This document shows, in pieces, positions 8,019 through 14,055 of a DNA stretch of 18,542 nucleotides. The notes under the pieces are model-generated. The model was given only the letters and a program-made list of their open reading frames with translations, did not search any database and was not told where the DNA came from. The position numbers were made by a program, and so were the translations under genes. Position 1 is the stretch's first letter; every line of letters starts with the position of its first letter. Origin of the DNA: JBKPFU01 sp046728975 (lineage in GTDB: Bacteria > Actinomycetota > Thermoleophilia > Gaiellales > Gaiellaceae); NCBI GenBank assembly GCA_046728975.1, contig JBKPFU010000052.1:1-18542 (forward strand). Direction: 5' to 3'.

Positions 8019-8046
8019 TTGACATGTTCGCGATCGGCGATATACT
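8019..8046 (+). promoter_or_regulatory. Near-consensus sigma-70 type promoter TTGACA-N16-TATACT
   Basis: TTGACA (8019-8024), 16 nt, and TATACT (8041-8046) match the housekeeping consensus at 11 of 12 positions. The leader of about 35 nt holds AGATCA twice (8055-8060 and 8070-8075) and AAAGGAGG (8075-8082), 5 nt before the ATG at 8088. It drives the SRPBCC-MarR operon and is unusually strong for this window. Confidence 0.8.
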
Positions 8047-8087
8047 CTTCGCAAAGATCATCTCCGCACAGATCAAAGGAGGCTGAG

Positions 8088-8507
8088 ATGTGGACGACAG
8101 AGCACAGCATCGAAACGAGCGCCGAGCCTGAGCAGATTTGGCGGCTCTGGGCCGACGTATCGAGTTGGCCAGAGTGGAACCGCGACATAGAGCGGATCGA
8201 GCTCGTCGGAGCGTTTGCGCCCGGCGGCCGGATCGTGATGACGCCGATCGGGGACGACCCGGTCGAGCTCCGGATCGCAGACGCGGCGGAGCCCGAGATG
8301 TTTGTCGACGAGGCGGATCTGGGCGAGGTCGTGGTGCGCACGACGCACCACGTTCAGCGCCTCGGTGGTGAAGGCTCGCGCGTCACCTACCGGATGGAGA
8401 TCACCGGTCCGGCGGCAGACACGCTTGGGCAGCAGATCGGGCCTGAGATCAGCGGCGACTTCCCGCAAACGCTCGCGGCGCTCGCCGAGCGGGCCGAGAA
8501 TCAGTAG
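8088..8507 (+). CDS. SRPBCC (START/polyketide cyclase-like) family protein
   Basis: The 139-residue protein opens TTEHSIETSAEPEQIWRLWADVSSWPEWN, the classic SRPBCC start. There a beta strand leads to a helix with Ax(E/P)xxW and a WPxW loop. It continues IERIELVGAFAPGGRI, then a central beta-sheet (ELRIADAAEPE, VVVRTTHHVQRL, SRVTYRMEITG) and a long C-terminal helix (about 117-137) that closes the hydrophobic cavity. The length is normal for a minimal member. Such proteins bind small hydrophobic ligands; the ligand cannot be read from sequence. The start is fixed by AAAGGAGG. It is followed after 11 nt by a MarR gene, so the pair is one operon and the MarR may regulate it. Confidence 0.9.
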   Translation: MWTTEHSIETSAEPEQIWRLWADVSSWPEWNRDIERIELVGAFAPGGRIVMTPIGDDPVELRIADAAEPEMFVDEADLGEVVVRTTHHVQRLGGEGSRVTYRMEITGPAADTLGQQIGPEISGDFPQTLAALAERAENQ

Positions 8508-8518
8508 CGCTCGAGACG

Positions 8519-8986
8519 ATGGCACAGCGCACTCGGCGTGCAACTCCGCTCCACCCGAACGACAGCCCGGGGTTTCTGCTCTGGCATGCCACGCTGCGCT
8601 GGCAGCGTGCCATCGCCCACGCGCTGGCGCCGCTCGGCCTAACACACGTGCAGTTCGTGCTGCTCGCCTGCACCTGGTGGCTGAACGAGCAGGGGCGTCA
8701 CCCAAACCAGGTCGAGGTCGCCGCGCAGGCGGGCGCCGATATCAAGATGACCTCGCAGGTGCTGCGCAGCCTCGAGCGAAAGGGCTTGATCGAGCGTGCA
8801 GTCGACACCGACGATTCCCGCGCCCGTCGGCTGCGCGTGACGCGGCAGGGAGCCGCGCTCGCGCCGCGCGCGATCGCGATCGTCGAGGAGGTCGACGCCC
8901 GCTTCTTCGCCGACGTGCCGGAACGACAGTCTCTCGACTTTCTACGCCGCCTGGCGAAGATTTCCGAACGAGGCGGCGCGCAATGA
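8519..8986 (+). CDS. MarR family transcriptional regulator
   Basis: The 155-residue protein has the MarR layout: an N-terminal dimer helix (about 17-38), LGLTHVQFVLLACTWWL (about 39-55), and a recognition region QVEVAAQAGADIKMTSQVLRS (about 64-84). The wing is KGLIERAVDTDDSRARRLRVTRQG (about 88-111), with the conserved D-x-R-A-R-R, and a C-terminal dimer helix follows. MarR dimers bind palindromic operators and release them on binding small aromatic or lipophilic ligands, or on Cys oxidation. It lies 11 nt after the SRPBCC gene and lacks a good ribosome site, so coupled translation is likely. It may repress its own operon; AGATCA copies in the leader are candidate half-sites. A 13-bp hairpin follows. 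Confidence 0.92.
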   Translation: MAQRTRRATPLHPNDSPGFLLWHATLRWQRAIAHALAPLGLTHVQFVLLACTWWLNEQGRHPNQVEVAAQAGADIKMTSQVLRSLERKGLIERAVDTDDSRARRLRVTRQGAALAPRAIAIVEEVDARFFADVPERQSLDFLRRLAKISERGGAQ

Positions 8987-9010
8987 CGAAAGGACTTCCT
9001 GCCACTGCTC

Positions 9011-9040
9011 ACGCCTGCCGCGGAAACCCGCGGCAGGCGT
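9011..9040 (+). terminator. 13-bp terminator hairpin after MarR gene
   Basis: ACGCCTGCCGCGG pairs with CCGCGGCAGGCGT around AAAC, 24 nt after the MarR stop. It lies between convergent genes. Confidence 0.75.
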
Positions 9041-9071
9041 CGACAGCGGTGGAACGTTTTGCGCGAGCCGA

Positions 9072-9521
9072 CTAGGAGCGAGCGCGTGCGATAGCTCGTT
9101 CCAGCTGCTGCTTCGTCATCTGCGAGCGGCCTTCGATGTTCAGCCGCTTCGCCTGCTGATAGAGCTGCTCCTTCGTCCGGTTCGACCCGGACGACGAGGA
9201 CGAAGACGACGACCGGCCCGTGCTCGTCCGTCGCGTGCGCGAGGACGCCGACCGACCCGTGCTCGACCGCCGTGCTCGCGAGGACGCCGACCGACCGGTG
9301 CTCGACCGCCTCGTCCCCGAGGACGACGACCGGCCGCTGCTCGTGCGTCCCTTGGACGTCGTCCGCGAGCCGCTCTTCGGTCGCGCGCGCGACCTGCTCC
9401 CACCGCTCGACGAACGGCTCCGACTGGTCGCCCGACCCCTCGACGAACGGCTTCGACCGGCGCCGCGGGTGCCGGTTGACACCCCCTCTTGCTCGGACAT
9501 CTCCTGGAATTCAGGATTCAC
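9072..9521 (-). CDS. Ser/Arg-repeat protein with C-terminal Rho_N-like module
   Basis: From a GTG at 9521 the product has 149 residues. An ATG at 9500 (MSEQEG) is an alternative, but its AGGAG abuts the codon. Residues about 15-112 are almost only Ser, Arg, Gly and Thr, with a 13-residue repeat of pattern (T/A)RR(S/T)STGRS(A/S)SSR. The C-terminal 36 residues (TKEQLYQQAKRLNIEGRSQ, then MTKQQLERAIA) match the Rho N-terminal/SAP-like helical module, which binds nucleic acid in Rho and in many small actinobacterial proteins. The protein is strongly basic and probably unstructured before this module, so a histone-H1-like DNA- or RNA-binding role is likely. It converges on the MarR gene and stands alone. 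The exact role is unknown. Confidence 0.7.
   Translation of the reverse strand: MNPEFQEMSEQEGVSTGTRGAGRSRSSRGRATSRSRSSSGGSRSRARPKSGSRTTSKGRTSSGRSSSSGTRRSSTGRSASSRARRSSTGRSASSRTRRTSTGRSSSSSSSSGSNRTKEQLYQQAKRLNIEGRSQMTKQQLERAIARARS
9202..9357 (-). repeat. Four tandem 39-nt repeats in Ser/Arg gene
   Basis: Related units start at 9202, 9241, 9280 and 9319 (plus-strand coordinates). Units 2 and 3 share GAGGACGCCGACCGACC exactly, while units 1 and 4 read GAxGACGACGACCGGCC. The 39-nt period equals 13 codons, so copy-number changes keep the frame. Confidence 0.85.
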
Positions 9522-9742
9522 GACTATCCACCACCGATTCCTCAGCGGCGTCTTTGCTCCCCTTGTTCACCAGACTCGGACGAGCCGTCCCGCGCGATGC
9601 TCGTCCTGCTCGTCAATTAGCCCTCCTCGACCGAAATGCGCTTGATGATGGGCTGCCCATCTGGAATTTGCCGAAACGTCAACGGACGCAGTGGAGAGAG
9701 GCCAAACGACCTTCGGGCCTCGAGGGCGGACTCTCGATCGCG
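9522..9742. other. Intergenic region, no clear feature
   Basis: These 221 bases lie between two minus-strand genes. Very short frames exist but none has convincing composition. No strong hairpin or known RNA was seen. It probably holds the promoter of the Ser/Arg gene. Confidence 0.4.
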
Positions 9743-10423
9743 CTAAGGCACGCGAACCGCGAACTCACGCTCGAGTCCCGTACGGCCGGCCTCGGTGACG
9801 CGGACAGCCCGACTCGAGCGTGTTCGCTCGATCCAGCCGAGCTCGAAGAAGCGGTTCGCAATCGCGGCGCCGAGCGCGCCCGCGAGGTGGTCGCGCCGCT
9901 CGCTCCAATCGAGGCAGCGCCGAGCGAACGGACGCCTGCCTTTCGCGGCCCCTTCGACGTCGATGCCGAGCTCGTCGAGCCAGCGCGACCCTTTCTTCGT
10001 CGGCTCGAGGTCGCGGGCCAGCACGCGCTGCCGAAGCAGAGCGTCGAAAAGTGCCACGCCGAGATCGCCGGCGAGGTGGTCGTAGCACGTGCGGGCCGCC
10101 TGAAGGTCAGAACCGATTCTCGCCTGCTTCAGTGAGCGCGCGGGGTGACGCGGCGCGATCACGGCCAAGGACTCGATGGCGGCGGCGATTGCCGGTTCGG
10201 CGAGCGAGTAGTAGCGGTGGCGGCCGTTCTCCTCGACGGTGAGTAGGCCGCCGTCGACGAGCTTCGCGAGCTGGGTGCTGGCGGTCGAGGGGGTGACCCC
10301 GGCGCGGCGGGCGAGCTCGCCGGCCGGCAGGGCCCGCTCTTCGGAGAGCGCCATCAGGAACGTGGCCCGGGTGGGATCTCCGATTAGCGAGGCCGGCTCG
10401 GAGATGTCGATGTCTGCAAGCAC
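9743..10423 (-). CDS. ArsR/SmtB-type winged-helix regulator with long C-terminal extension
   Basis: The GTG at 10423 is preferred over a TTG at 10444. It gives VLADIDISEPASLIGDPTR, matching how this family begins, and sits 6 nt after TATCGT, as expected for a leaderless start. The product has 226 residues. The winged helix (about 8-80) reads LPAGELARRAGVTPSTASTQ, LAKLVDGGLL and HRYYSLA. The extension of about 140 residues contains RTCYDHLAG, LFDALL and RRCLDWSERRDHLAGALG, a combination I associate with a distinct actinobacterial ArsR subgroup of unknown signal. The Cys in RTCYDHL and RRCLDW are candidate sensor residues. It is divergent from the DUF6058 gene with only 42 bp between starts, so it likely controls that gene and itself. 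Confidence 0.88.
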   Translation of the reverse strand: MLADIDISEPASLIGDPTRATFLMALSEERALPAGELARRAGVTPSTASTQLAKLVDGGLLTVEENGRHRYYSLAEPAIAAAIESLAVIAPRHPARSLKQARIGSDLQAARTCYDHLAGDLGVALFDALLRQRVLARDLEPTKKGSRWLDELGIDVEGAAKGRRPFARRCLDWSERRDHLAGALGAAIANRFFELGWIERTRSSRAVRVTEAGRTGLEREFAVRVP

Positions 10424-10429
10424 AGTTTG

Positions 10430-10435
10430 ACGATA
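10430..10435 (-). promoter_or_regulatory. -10 element TATCGT for leaderless ArsR gene
   Basis: On the minus strand TATCGT is followed by 6 nt and the GTG at 10423. It overlaps TTGACG (10427-10432), the best -35-like hexamer for the opposite gene. Confidence 0.5.
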
Positions 10436-10453
10436 CCAAAACAATGAAGGTGC

Positions 10454-10459
10454 TAGTGT
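10454..10459 (+). promoter_or_regulatory. Extended -10 TGCTAGTGT for leaderless DUF6058 gene
   Basis: TAGTGT preceded by TGC (extended -10) lies exactly 6 nt before the GTG at 10466. TTGACG at 10427-10432 is 21 nt upstream, too far for a normal -35. The start is probably leaderless. Confidence 0.5.
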
Positions 10460-10465
10460 GCCGGC

Positions 10466-11050
10466 GTGGAGTACACAGCCGCCGACATCGAATATCTGCG
10501 GGAGAACTACTTCACGCTCGACCAGGTCTGTGCCGACCGGCCGGAGTCACCCCCGGAGATCCGCGCGCTGATCGCGCAAGGGCGGCTGCCGAAGCCTTCG
10601 TACGTCCTAGATGACGGGACCGAGCTGTTCCCGGCCGACTACTTCCGCTTCATCGACGAGGCCGGTGGTCCGGGCGCGCTACAGGCCCGGTTTGCGGAGC
10701 GGCTCGGCGCGGCCGGCGGCGGCGACGACCTCGAGCTCCACTGGCAGACCTACATGGACGGGATTTACGGCGTCTGTCTTTGGGACGTGACCCCCGAGAC
10801 GATCGCGCGGAAGGCGAAACTCGTGTCGTCCATCTCCGAGCTGCTGATGCTCGCGCGTCCGGCTCAGGCCGACTGGCGGGAGCGGCTCCGGGACGAGGTG
10901 GAGGAGCTCGACGCGCTCGAGCGCCAGTTCACGCCCGACTACGACCGCGACGAGGCTCGCTTCGGCCGCAAACCCACGCGCGACCTTTTGATCAACGCCG
11001 CGCGTGAGCGCTACCCCGAGCTGTTTGCCGGCGAGCTGGCCGCCCGTTAG
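10466..11050 (+). CDS. DUF6058-like protein, 194 residues
   Basis: The protein begins YTAADIEYLRENYFTLDQVC and continues with IRALIAQGRLPKPSYVLDDG and TELFPADYFRFIDEAGG. This N-terminal pattern (a short helix-turn-helix-like domain, then P-x-PSYVL..G..FxPxDYF) matches what I recall as DUF6058, sometimes annotated as a natural-product biosynthesis protein. The C-terminal half is helical and acidic, with HWQTYMDGIYGVCLWDVTPE and FGRKPTRDLLINAARERYP. No enzyme motif is visible and the molecular role is unknown. The GTG start is supported by TAGTGT 6 nt upstream and lack of a ribosome site. The tight divergent pairing with the ArsR gene suggests that it is that regulator's target. Confidence 0.7.
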   Translation: MEYTAADIEYLRENYFTLDQVCADRPESPPEIRALIAQGRLPKPSYVLDDGTELFPADYFRFIDEAGGPGALQARFAERLGAAGGGDDLELHWQTYMDGIYGVCLWDVTPETIARKAKLVSSISELLMLARPAQADWRERLRDEVEELDALERQFTPDYDRDEARFGRKPTRDLLINAARERYPELFAGELAAR

Positions 11051-11153
11051 CGGCCCAGCAAGCGACCCGTTGACGCGACCGAGGGTCGTCGCGCCGGGCA
11101 GGTGTGAAGCCGAGGTGTAGGCGGTAAACGAGGAACGATTCGAGGAACGTGAG

Positions 11154-11645
11154 GTGTCGGTCACGGACGTCATCTGGGTCCTCCCGGCGCTCGCGGGCGT
11201 GGCGCTGGGTTTCCTTCTGCGTCCAAAGTGGGTCCCGCTTCTACTCGGTCTCGTCTTAGTAACCGCCAGCGTCGTCCTGTTCGGGTACTCCCTCGCCACG
11301 TACTCGAGCAACGACTGCCAGCAGGGTGAGCCGTGTCCGGCCGGCGAGCAGGTCATCCGAGTTGTCGAGCCGGTGGCCCTCCTCGTCGGAGCGCCTCTGT
11401 TCCTCGCCGCGTTCGGCCGCGTTGCCGTAGAGAACGCGCCCGGACGCCCGGTGCCTCATTCGTCGTTACCAGGCGCCTTTGTTGTCGAGTGGCGGCAGCC
11501 GGCCGTGCTCCGGCGTCGCGCCGAACTCGACCTACGGTTTTCGCGCGATGATTCGGCTCAGCCGGTCAGGCGGAACAGCAAGATCTCCCGCAGCGGCCGA
11601 TTCGTCGTGCGAATCGCCGTCATCGTCCCGCGTGCGTTGTCGTAG
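11154..11645 (+). CDS. Small membrane protein, three predicted helices
   Basis: The GTG at 11154 has GAGGAA 7 nt upstream. The frame gives 163 residues. Hydrophobic segments lie at about 6-22 (VIWVLPALAGVALGFLL), 27-48 and 73-92 (PVALLVGAPLFLAAFG). A loop between the second and third holds two Cys (SSNDCQQGEPCPAGE) that could pair outside the membrane. After residue 95 the sequence becomes Arg-rich and low in structure. The frame also overlaps the end of the opposite gene by 88 bp, so the true C-terminus may be earlier, with the tail a read-through of a lost stop. No family recognised and no function proposed. Confidence 0.5.
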   Translation: MSVTDVIWVLPALAGVALGFLLRPKWVPLLLGLVLVTASVVLFGYSLATYSSNDCQQGEPCPAGEQVIRVVEPVALLVGAPLFLAAFGRVAVENAPGRPVPHSSLPGAFVVEWRQPAVLRRRAELDLRFSRDDSAQPVRRNSKISRSGRFVVRIAVIVPRALS

Positions 11646-12022
11646 AGGCGCGTCCCGCCGAGGACGGCCAGCTCGTACAGCGCGCGGTAGCGGAGCGATC
11701 CCCCGACGACCAGCTGGCCCCTGGGGAGGAAGACAGTTCCCGTGCAGGTGCGCAGCTTGCCGACCGTGAACGTGCAGACCATTCGCGCGTACCCGATCGG
11801 CAATCTCGAGACCCGCCTGTTGAAGAGGCGATAGCTGATCACCTCGGTATCGCCCGGCGAGATGCCGGGGCGGCCGGTATCGACGCGCGTGTACCCCACC
11901 TGCCGGTCGGAGATGCGGATTGTCGCGGGCCCCGTTCCGGCTGCGGAGCTCCATCCCCCGACCGCGGCGAGCACGAGCATCGCGCTGGCCGCGAGGGTAA
12001 CCGTGAGAATAAGTCGAGCCAC
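11558..12022 (-). CDS. Secreted allene-oxide-cyclase-barrel-like protein
   Basis: The GTG at 12022 follows GGGGGAG. The 154-residue product has a signal peptide (about 1-28, cleavage near SSAAG). The mature part reads GISPGDTEVISYRLFNRRVS, then YARMVCTFTVGKLRTCTGTV, FLPRGQLVVGG, YELAVLGGTRLYDNARGTM and a final ILLFRLTG. The order GD-x-(V/I), xCT, x(C)xGTxxLPxGxxxxGG, then GGTGxYxxARG fits the allene-oxide-cyclase/dirigent-like beta-barrel. In bacteria these are exported proteins of unclear substrate. Two Cys likely form a disulfide. It starts 17 nt after the histidine kinase, so it belongs to that operon. This makes it a candidate output or partner of the two-component system, though that link is only inferred. 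Confidence 0.75.
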   Translation of the reverse strand: MARLILTVTLAASAMLVLAAVGGWSSAAGTGPATIRISDRQVGYTRVDTGRPGISPGDTEVISYRLFNRRVSRLPIGYARMVCTFTVGKLRTCTGTVFLPRGQLVVGGSLRYRALYELAVLGGTRLYDNARGTMTAIRTTNRPLREILLFRLTG

Positions 12023-12039
12023 TGCTCCCCCTTTCTGGG

Positions 12040-13539
12040 CTATGCCCGTCTTCCGTCGAACGCCACGGGCAGTTCGACCCAGAAGGTCGATCCCTTGCCG
12101 ATGGCGCTCTTGAAGTCGATCCGACCGCCGTGCGCTTCGACGAGCGAGCGGGCGATCGTGAGCCCGAGGCCGCTGCCCGAGATTCCGGCAGCAGCACCGC
12201 CGCCCCGTACGAACTTGTTGAAAATCCGGCCCTGTAGCTCTGTCGGGATGCCGACGCCCTCGTCGCGCACCGTCACCCGGACGAGGTCGTGGTCCTGCTC
12301 GCCGGCTACTTCCACCAGCCCGCCGTCCGGTGAGTACTTGATCGCATTCGAGAGCAAGTTCGCGACCACCTGCGCGAGCCGCTGCGAGTCGCCGACGACC
12401 GGAAGCGGTTTCGGCGGCAGGTGGATGTCGACCGAGTGCCTCGTGCTCTGGCCGACGAAGAGCTCGGCCTGCTCGCGCACGAGTGCGGCCATGTCGACGA
12501 GCTCCTGGGCCAGCGGGAGCTTCCCCTCCTCGATCCGCTGCACGTCGAGGAAGTCGTCGACGAGTGCCGAGAGCCGCCGGCCCTGGGCGTCGATGATCTC
12601 CAGGTAGCGCCTCTGCTCGTCGCGTTCGACATCGCGGGTCAGCAGGAACGAAGCAAACCCGAGCACGCTCGCGAGCGGTGTCCGCAATTCGTGTGCGACC
12701 ACGCTGACGAGCTCAGTCTTCACCCGCTCGCTTTCGCGCAGCTTGGCGTTCTGCTGCTCGAGCTCCACACGGCCGCGCTCGAGCTGTTCGGCCATTTGAT
12801 TGAACGCTGCCGTCAGCTCGCCGACCTCGCCCGGGCCGCCAGGCTGGAGCCGGGGCGACTCGCCGGCGGCGAGTCGCGTCGCCGCCGTCGCGACGTTACG
12901 AACCGGCCGCGCGATCGAACGGGCAAGAAAGACGCCGAAGCCGACGATGAGCAGGGTTACGGCTACCAGGCCCGCGATCGCGAGGGCGATGGCGCGATCC
13001 GATTGATCACTCGCCGAGGCCGCCCTCTCGGCGGCAAGCCGGCTCTCCGTGTCGAGGAAGGTGGCGAAGTGCGAGTGAATCAGGTCCGTTTGCCGCTTGC
13101 CCTCGGCTCTTGCGACCTCCGACCGTGCCGCCGCGGGCGTGTCGCGAGCGACCTCGACCACGGGCCGCGCGTAGAAGAAGTCGTAATCGTTGATCAGTTT
13201 CACCAGCGCGCCCGCACGCCGCTTCTGCATGGCGTCGTCGGGCGCGCGCTCGAACGCCCTGAGCTTGTCGTCGAGTTGCGCGTCGGCGCGTGAAAACGGT
13301 GTGAGGAAGCTTTCCTTGCCGGTCAAGGCGAAGCCGGTGACACCGGCCTCGAGGTCGCTCACCAGCTTCTCGAGGCCGAGGGCCGCGACCGTCACGTCCT
13401 TGGCGTGCGCCTCCCGCTGCGTCGCGTCGTCGAGTGTCGAGAGGGCGTGAACGAGCACGGCGAACGCTCCGGCGACGATCAGCGCCAGCACCGCAGAGGC
13501 GGCAATCATTCGCATCGACAGCGAGGCGTCGACCTTCAC
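12040..13539 (-). CDS. Sensor histidine kinase, CHASE3-HAMP-HisKA-HATPase
   Basis: The product has 499 residues. A membrane helix (about 10-33) is followed by an extracytoplasmic CHASE3-like helical domain (about 38-180, with LVSDLEAGVTGFALTGKE, the characteristic core). A second helix (about 183-206) leads to HAMP (about 207-258) and a short coiled coil. HisKA follows with H283 in SVVAHELRTPLASVLGF. The HATPase has the N box at N398 (LLSNAIKYSPDGG), G1 at 426-430 (DEGVG), an F box near 440-443 and G2 at 455-460 (GSGLGL). All catalytic motifs are intact. It autophosphorylates and passes phosphate to the REC protein encoded just upstream. The GTG start overlaps that gene's stop (GTGA), so translation is coupled. 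The stimulus is unknown; CHASE3 senses external signals. Confidence 0.96.
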   Translation of the reverse strand: MKVDASLSMRMIAASAVLALIVAGAFAVLVHALSTLDDATQREAHAKDVTVAALGLEKLVSDLEAGVTGFALTGKESFLTPFSRADAQLDDKLRAFERAPDDAMQKRRAGALVKLINDYDFFYARPVVEVARDTPAAARSEVARAEGKRQTDLIHSHFATFLDTESRLAAERAASASDQSDRAIALAIAGLVAVTLLIVGFGVFLARSIARPVRNVATAATRLAAGESPRLQPGGPGEVGELTAAFNQMAEQLERGRVELEQQNAKLRESERVKTELVSVVAHELRTPLASVLGFASFLLTRDVERDEQRRYLEIIDAQGRRLSALVDDFLDVQRIEEGKLPLAQELVDMAALVREQAELFVGQSTRHSVDIHLPPKPLPVVGDSQRLAQVVANLLSNAIKYSPDGGLVEVAGEQDHDLVRVTVRDEGVGIPTELQGRIFNKFVRGGGAAAGISGSGLGLTIARSLVEAHGGRIDFKSAIGKGSTFWVELPVAFDGRRA

Positions 13540-13919
13540 GACTCTCCCAGCAGGTCGGCGACGGCAGCCTCCAGGTCGTCCGCCTCGAACGGCTTCGGCA
13601 AGAACCGATCCGCGCCCGCCCCGAGGGCCGCGGCATCGGCGTGGTTCCAGGCGCTGATCACCACGATGGGGACACCGTCCACGGCTGCCTCATCACGAAT
13701 CATCCCGAGAACATCGAAGCCGCTCCTCCCCGGCAGCATCAGGTCCAAGACGATGAGATCAGGCCGGATCTTCCGGGCTAGGTCGACCGCCTCGTCCCCG
13801 TCAGTCGCTTCGGCGAAGGAGTAGCGGTTGCCGAGCACGAGGCGAATCAACTTGCGCAGGTTGGAGTCGTCCTCGCAGATGAGGATCGTTTTCGACGGAT
13901 CCGTCTCGTCTTGACGCAT
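13536..13919 (-). CDS. Stand-alone response regulator (REC only)
   Basis: The 127-residue protein is a single receiver domain: acidic E16, D17 and D18 (LICEDDSNLRKL), phospho-acceptor D59 (LIVLDLMLPGRSG), S89 (VVISAW) in the Thr/Ser switch position, and K109 (LPKPF). There is no DNA-binding or enzymatic output domain, so it must act through protein contacts like CheY/Spo0F or as a phosphorelay step. It is the first gene of a three-gene operon and overlaps the kinase start by 4 bases. No good ribosome site precedes the ATG at 13919. It could be leaderless, but no well-placed TANNNT was seen. Possible targets include the Tad operon transcribed towards it; this is speculative. Confidence 0.94.
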   Translation of the reverse strand: MRQDETDPSKTILICEDDSNLRKLIRLVLGNRYSFAEATDGDEAVDLARKIRPDLIVLDLMLPGRSGFDVLGMIRDEAAVDGVPIVVISAWNHADAAALGAGADRFLPKPFEADDLEAAVADLLGES

Positions 13920-14055
13920 TCAGTTAGGAAGGGCGACCCAATGCGGAGAGGCCACAGCGTTGCTGTTCTCCGTGCATTTCGCAAGGAAAAGCCGCATTCC
14001 TAGCGTCCTCTCAGCCCGCCGCCGGGCCGCGTTGGAGTGGTGGTTCGCGGGGAGT

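Noticed and set aside
9175..9205. T-arm-like GGTTCGA suggesting a tRNA
   Set aside because: It lies within the Ser/Arg gene's coding sequence; no acceptor stem, anticodon arm or D arm can be built around it.
9202..9357. CRISPR-like tandem array
   Set aside because: The units repeat directly with no unique spacers, at 39 nt, and encode in-frame 13-residue protein repeats.
9501..9742. Short frames (19-24 codons) upstream of the Ser/Arg gene
   Set aside because: Too short, with no family features or consistent composition. One has a GGAGG-like site, but this is common by chance in such DNA.
12421..13293. Plus-strand frame of 290 codons inside the kinase gene
   Set aside because: It is antisense to intact kinase motifs and has no credible domain.
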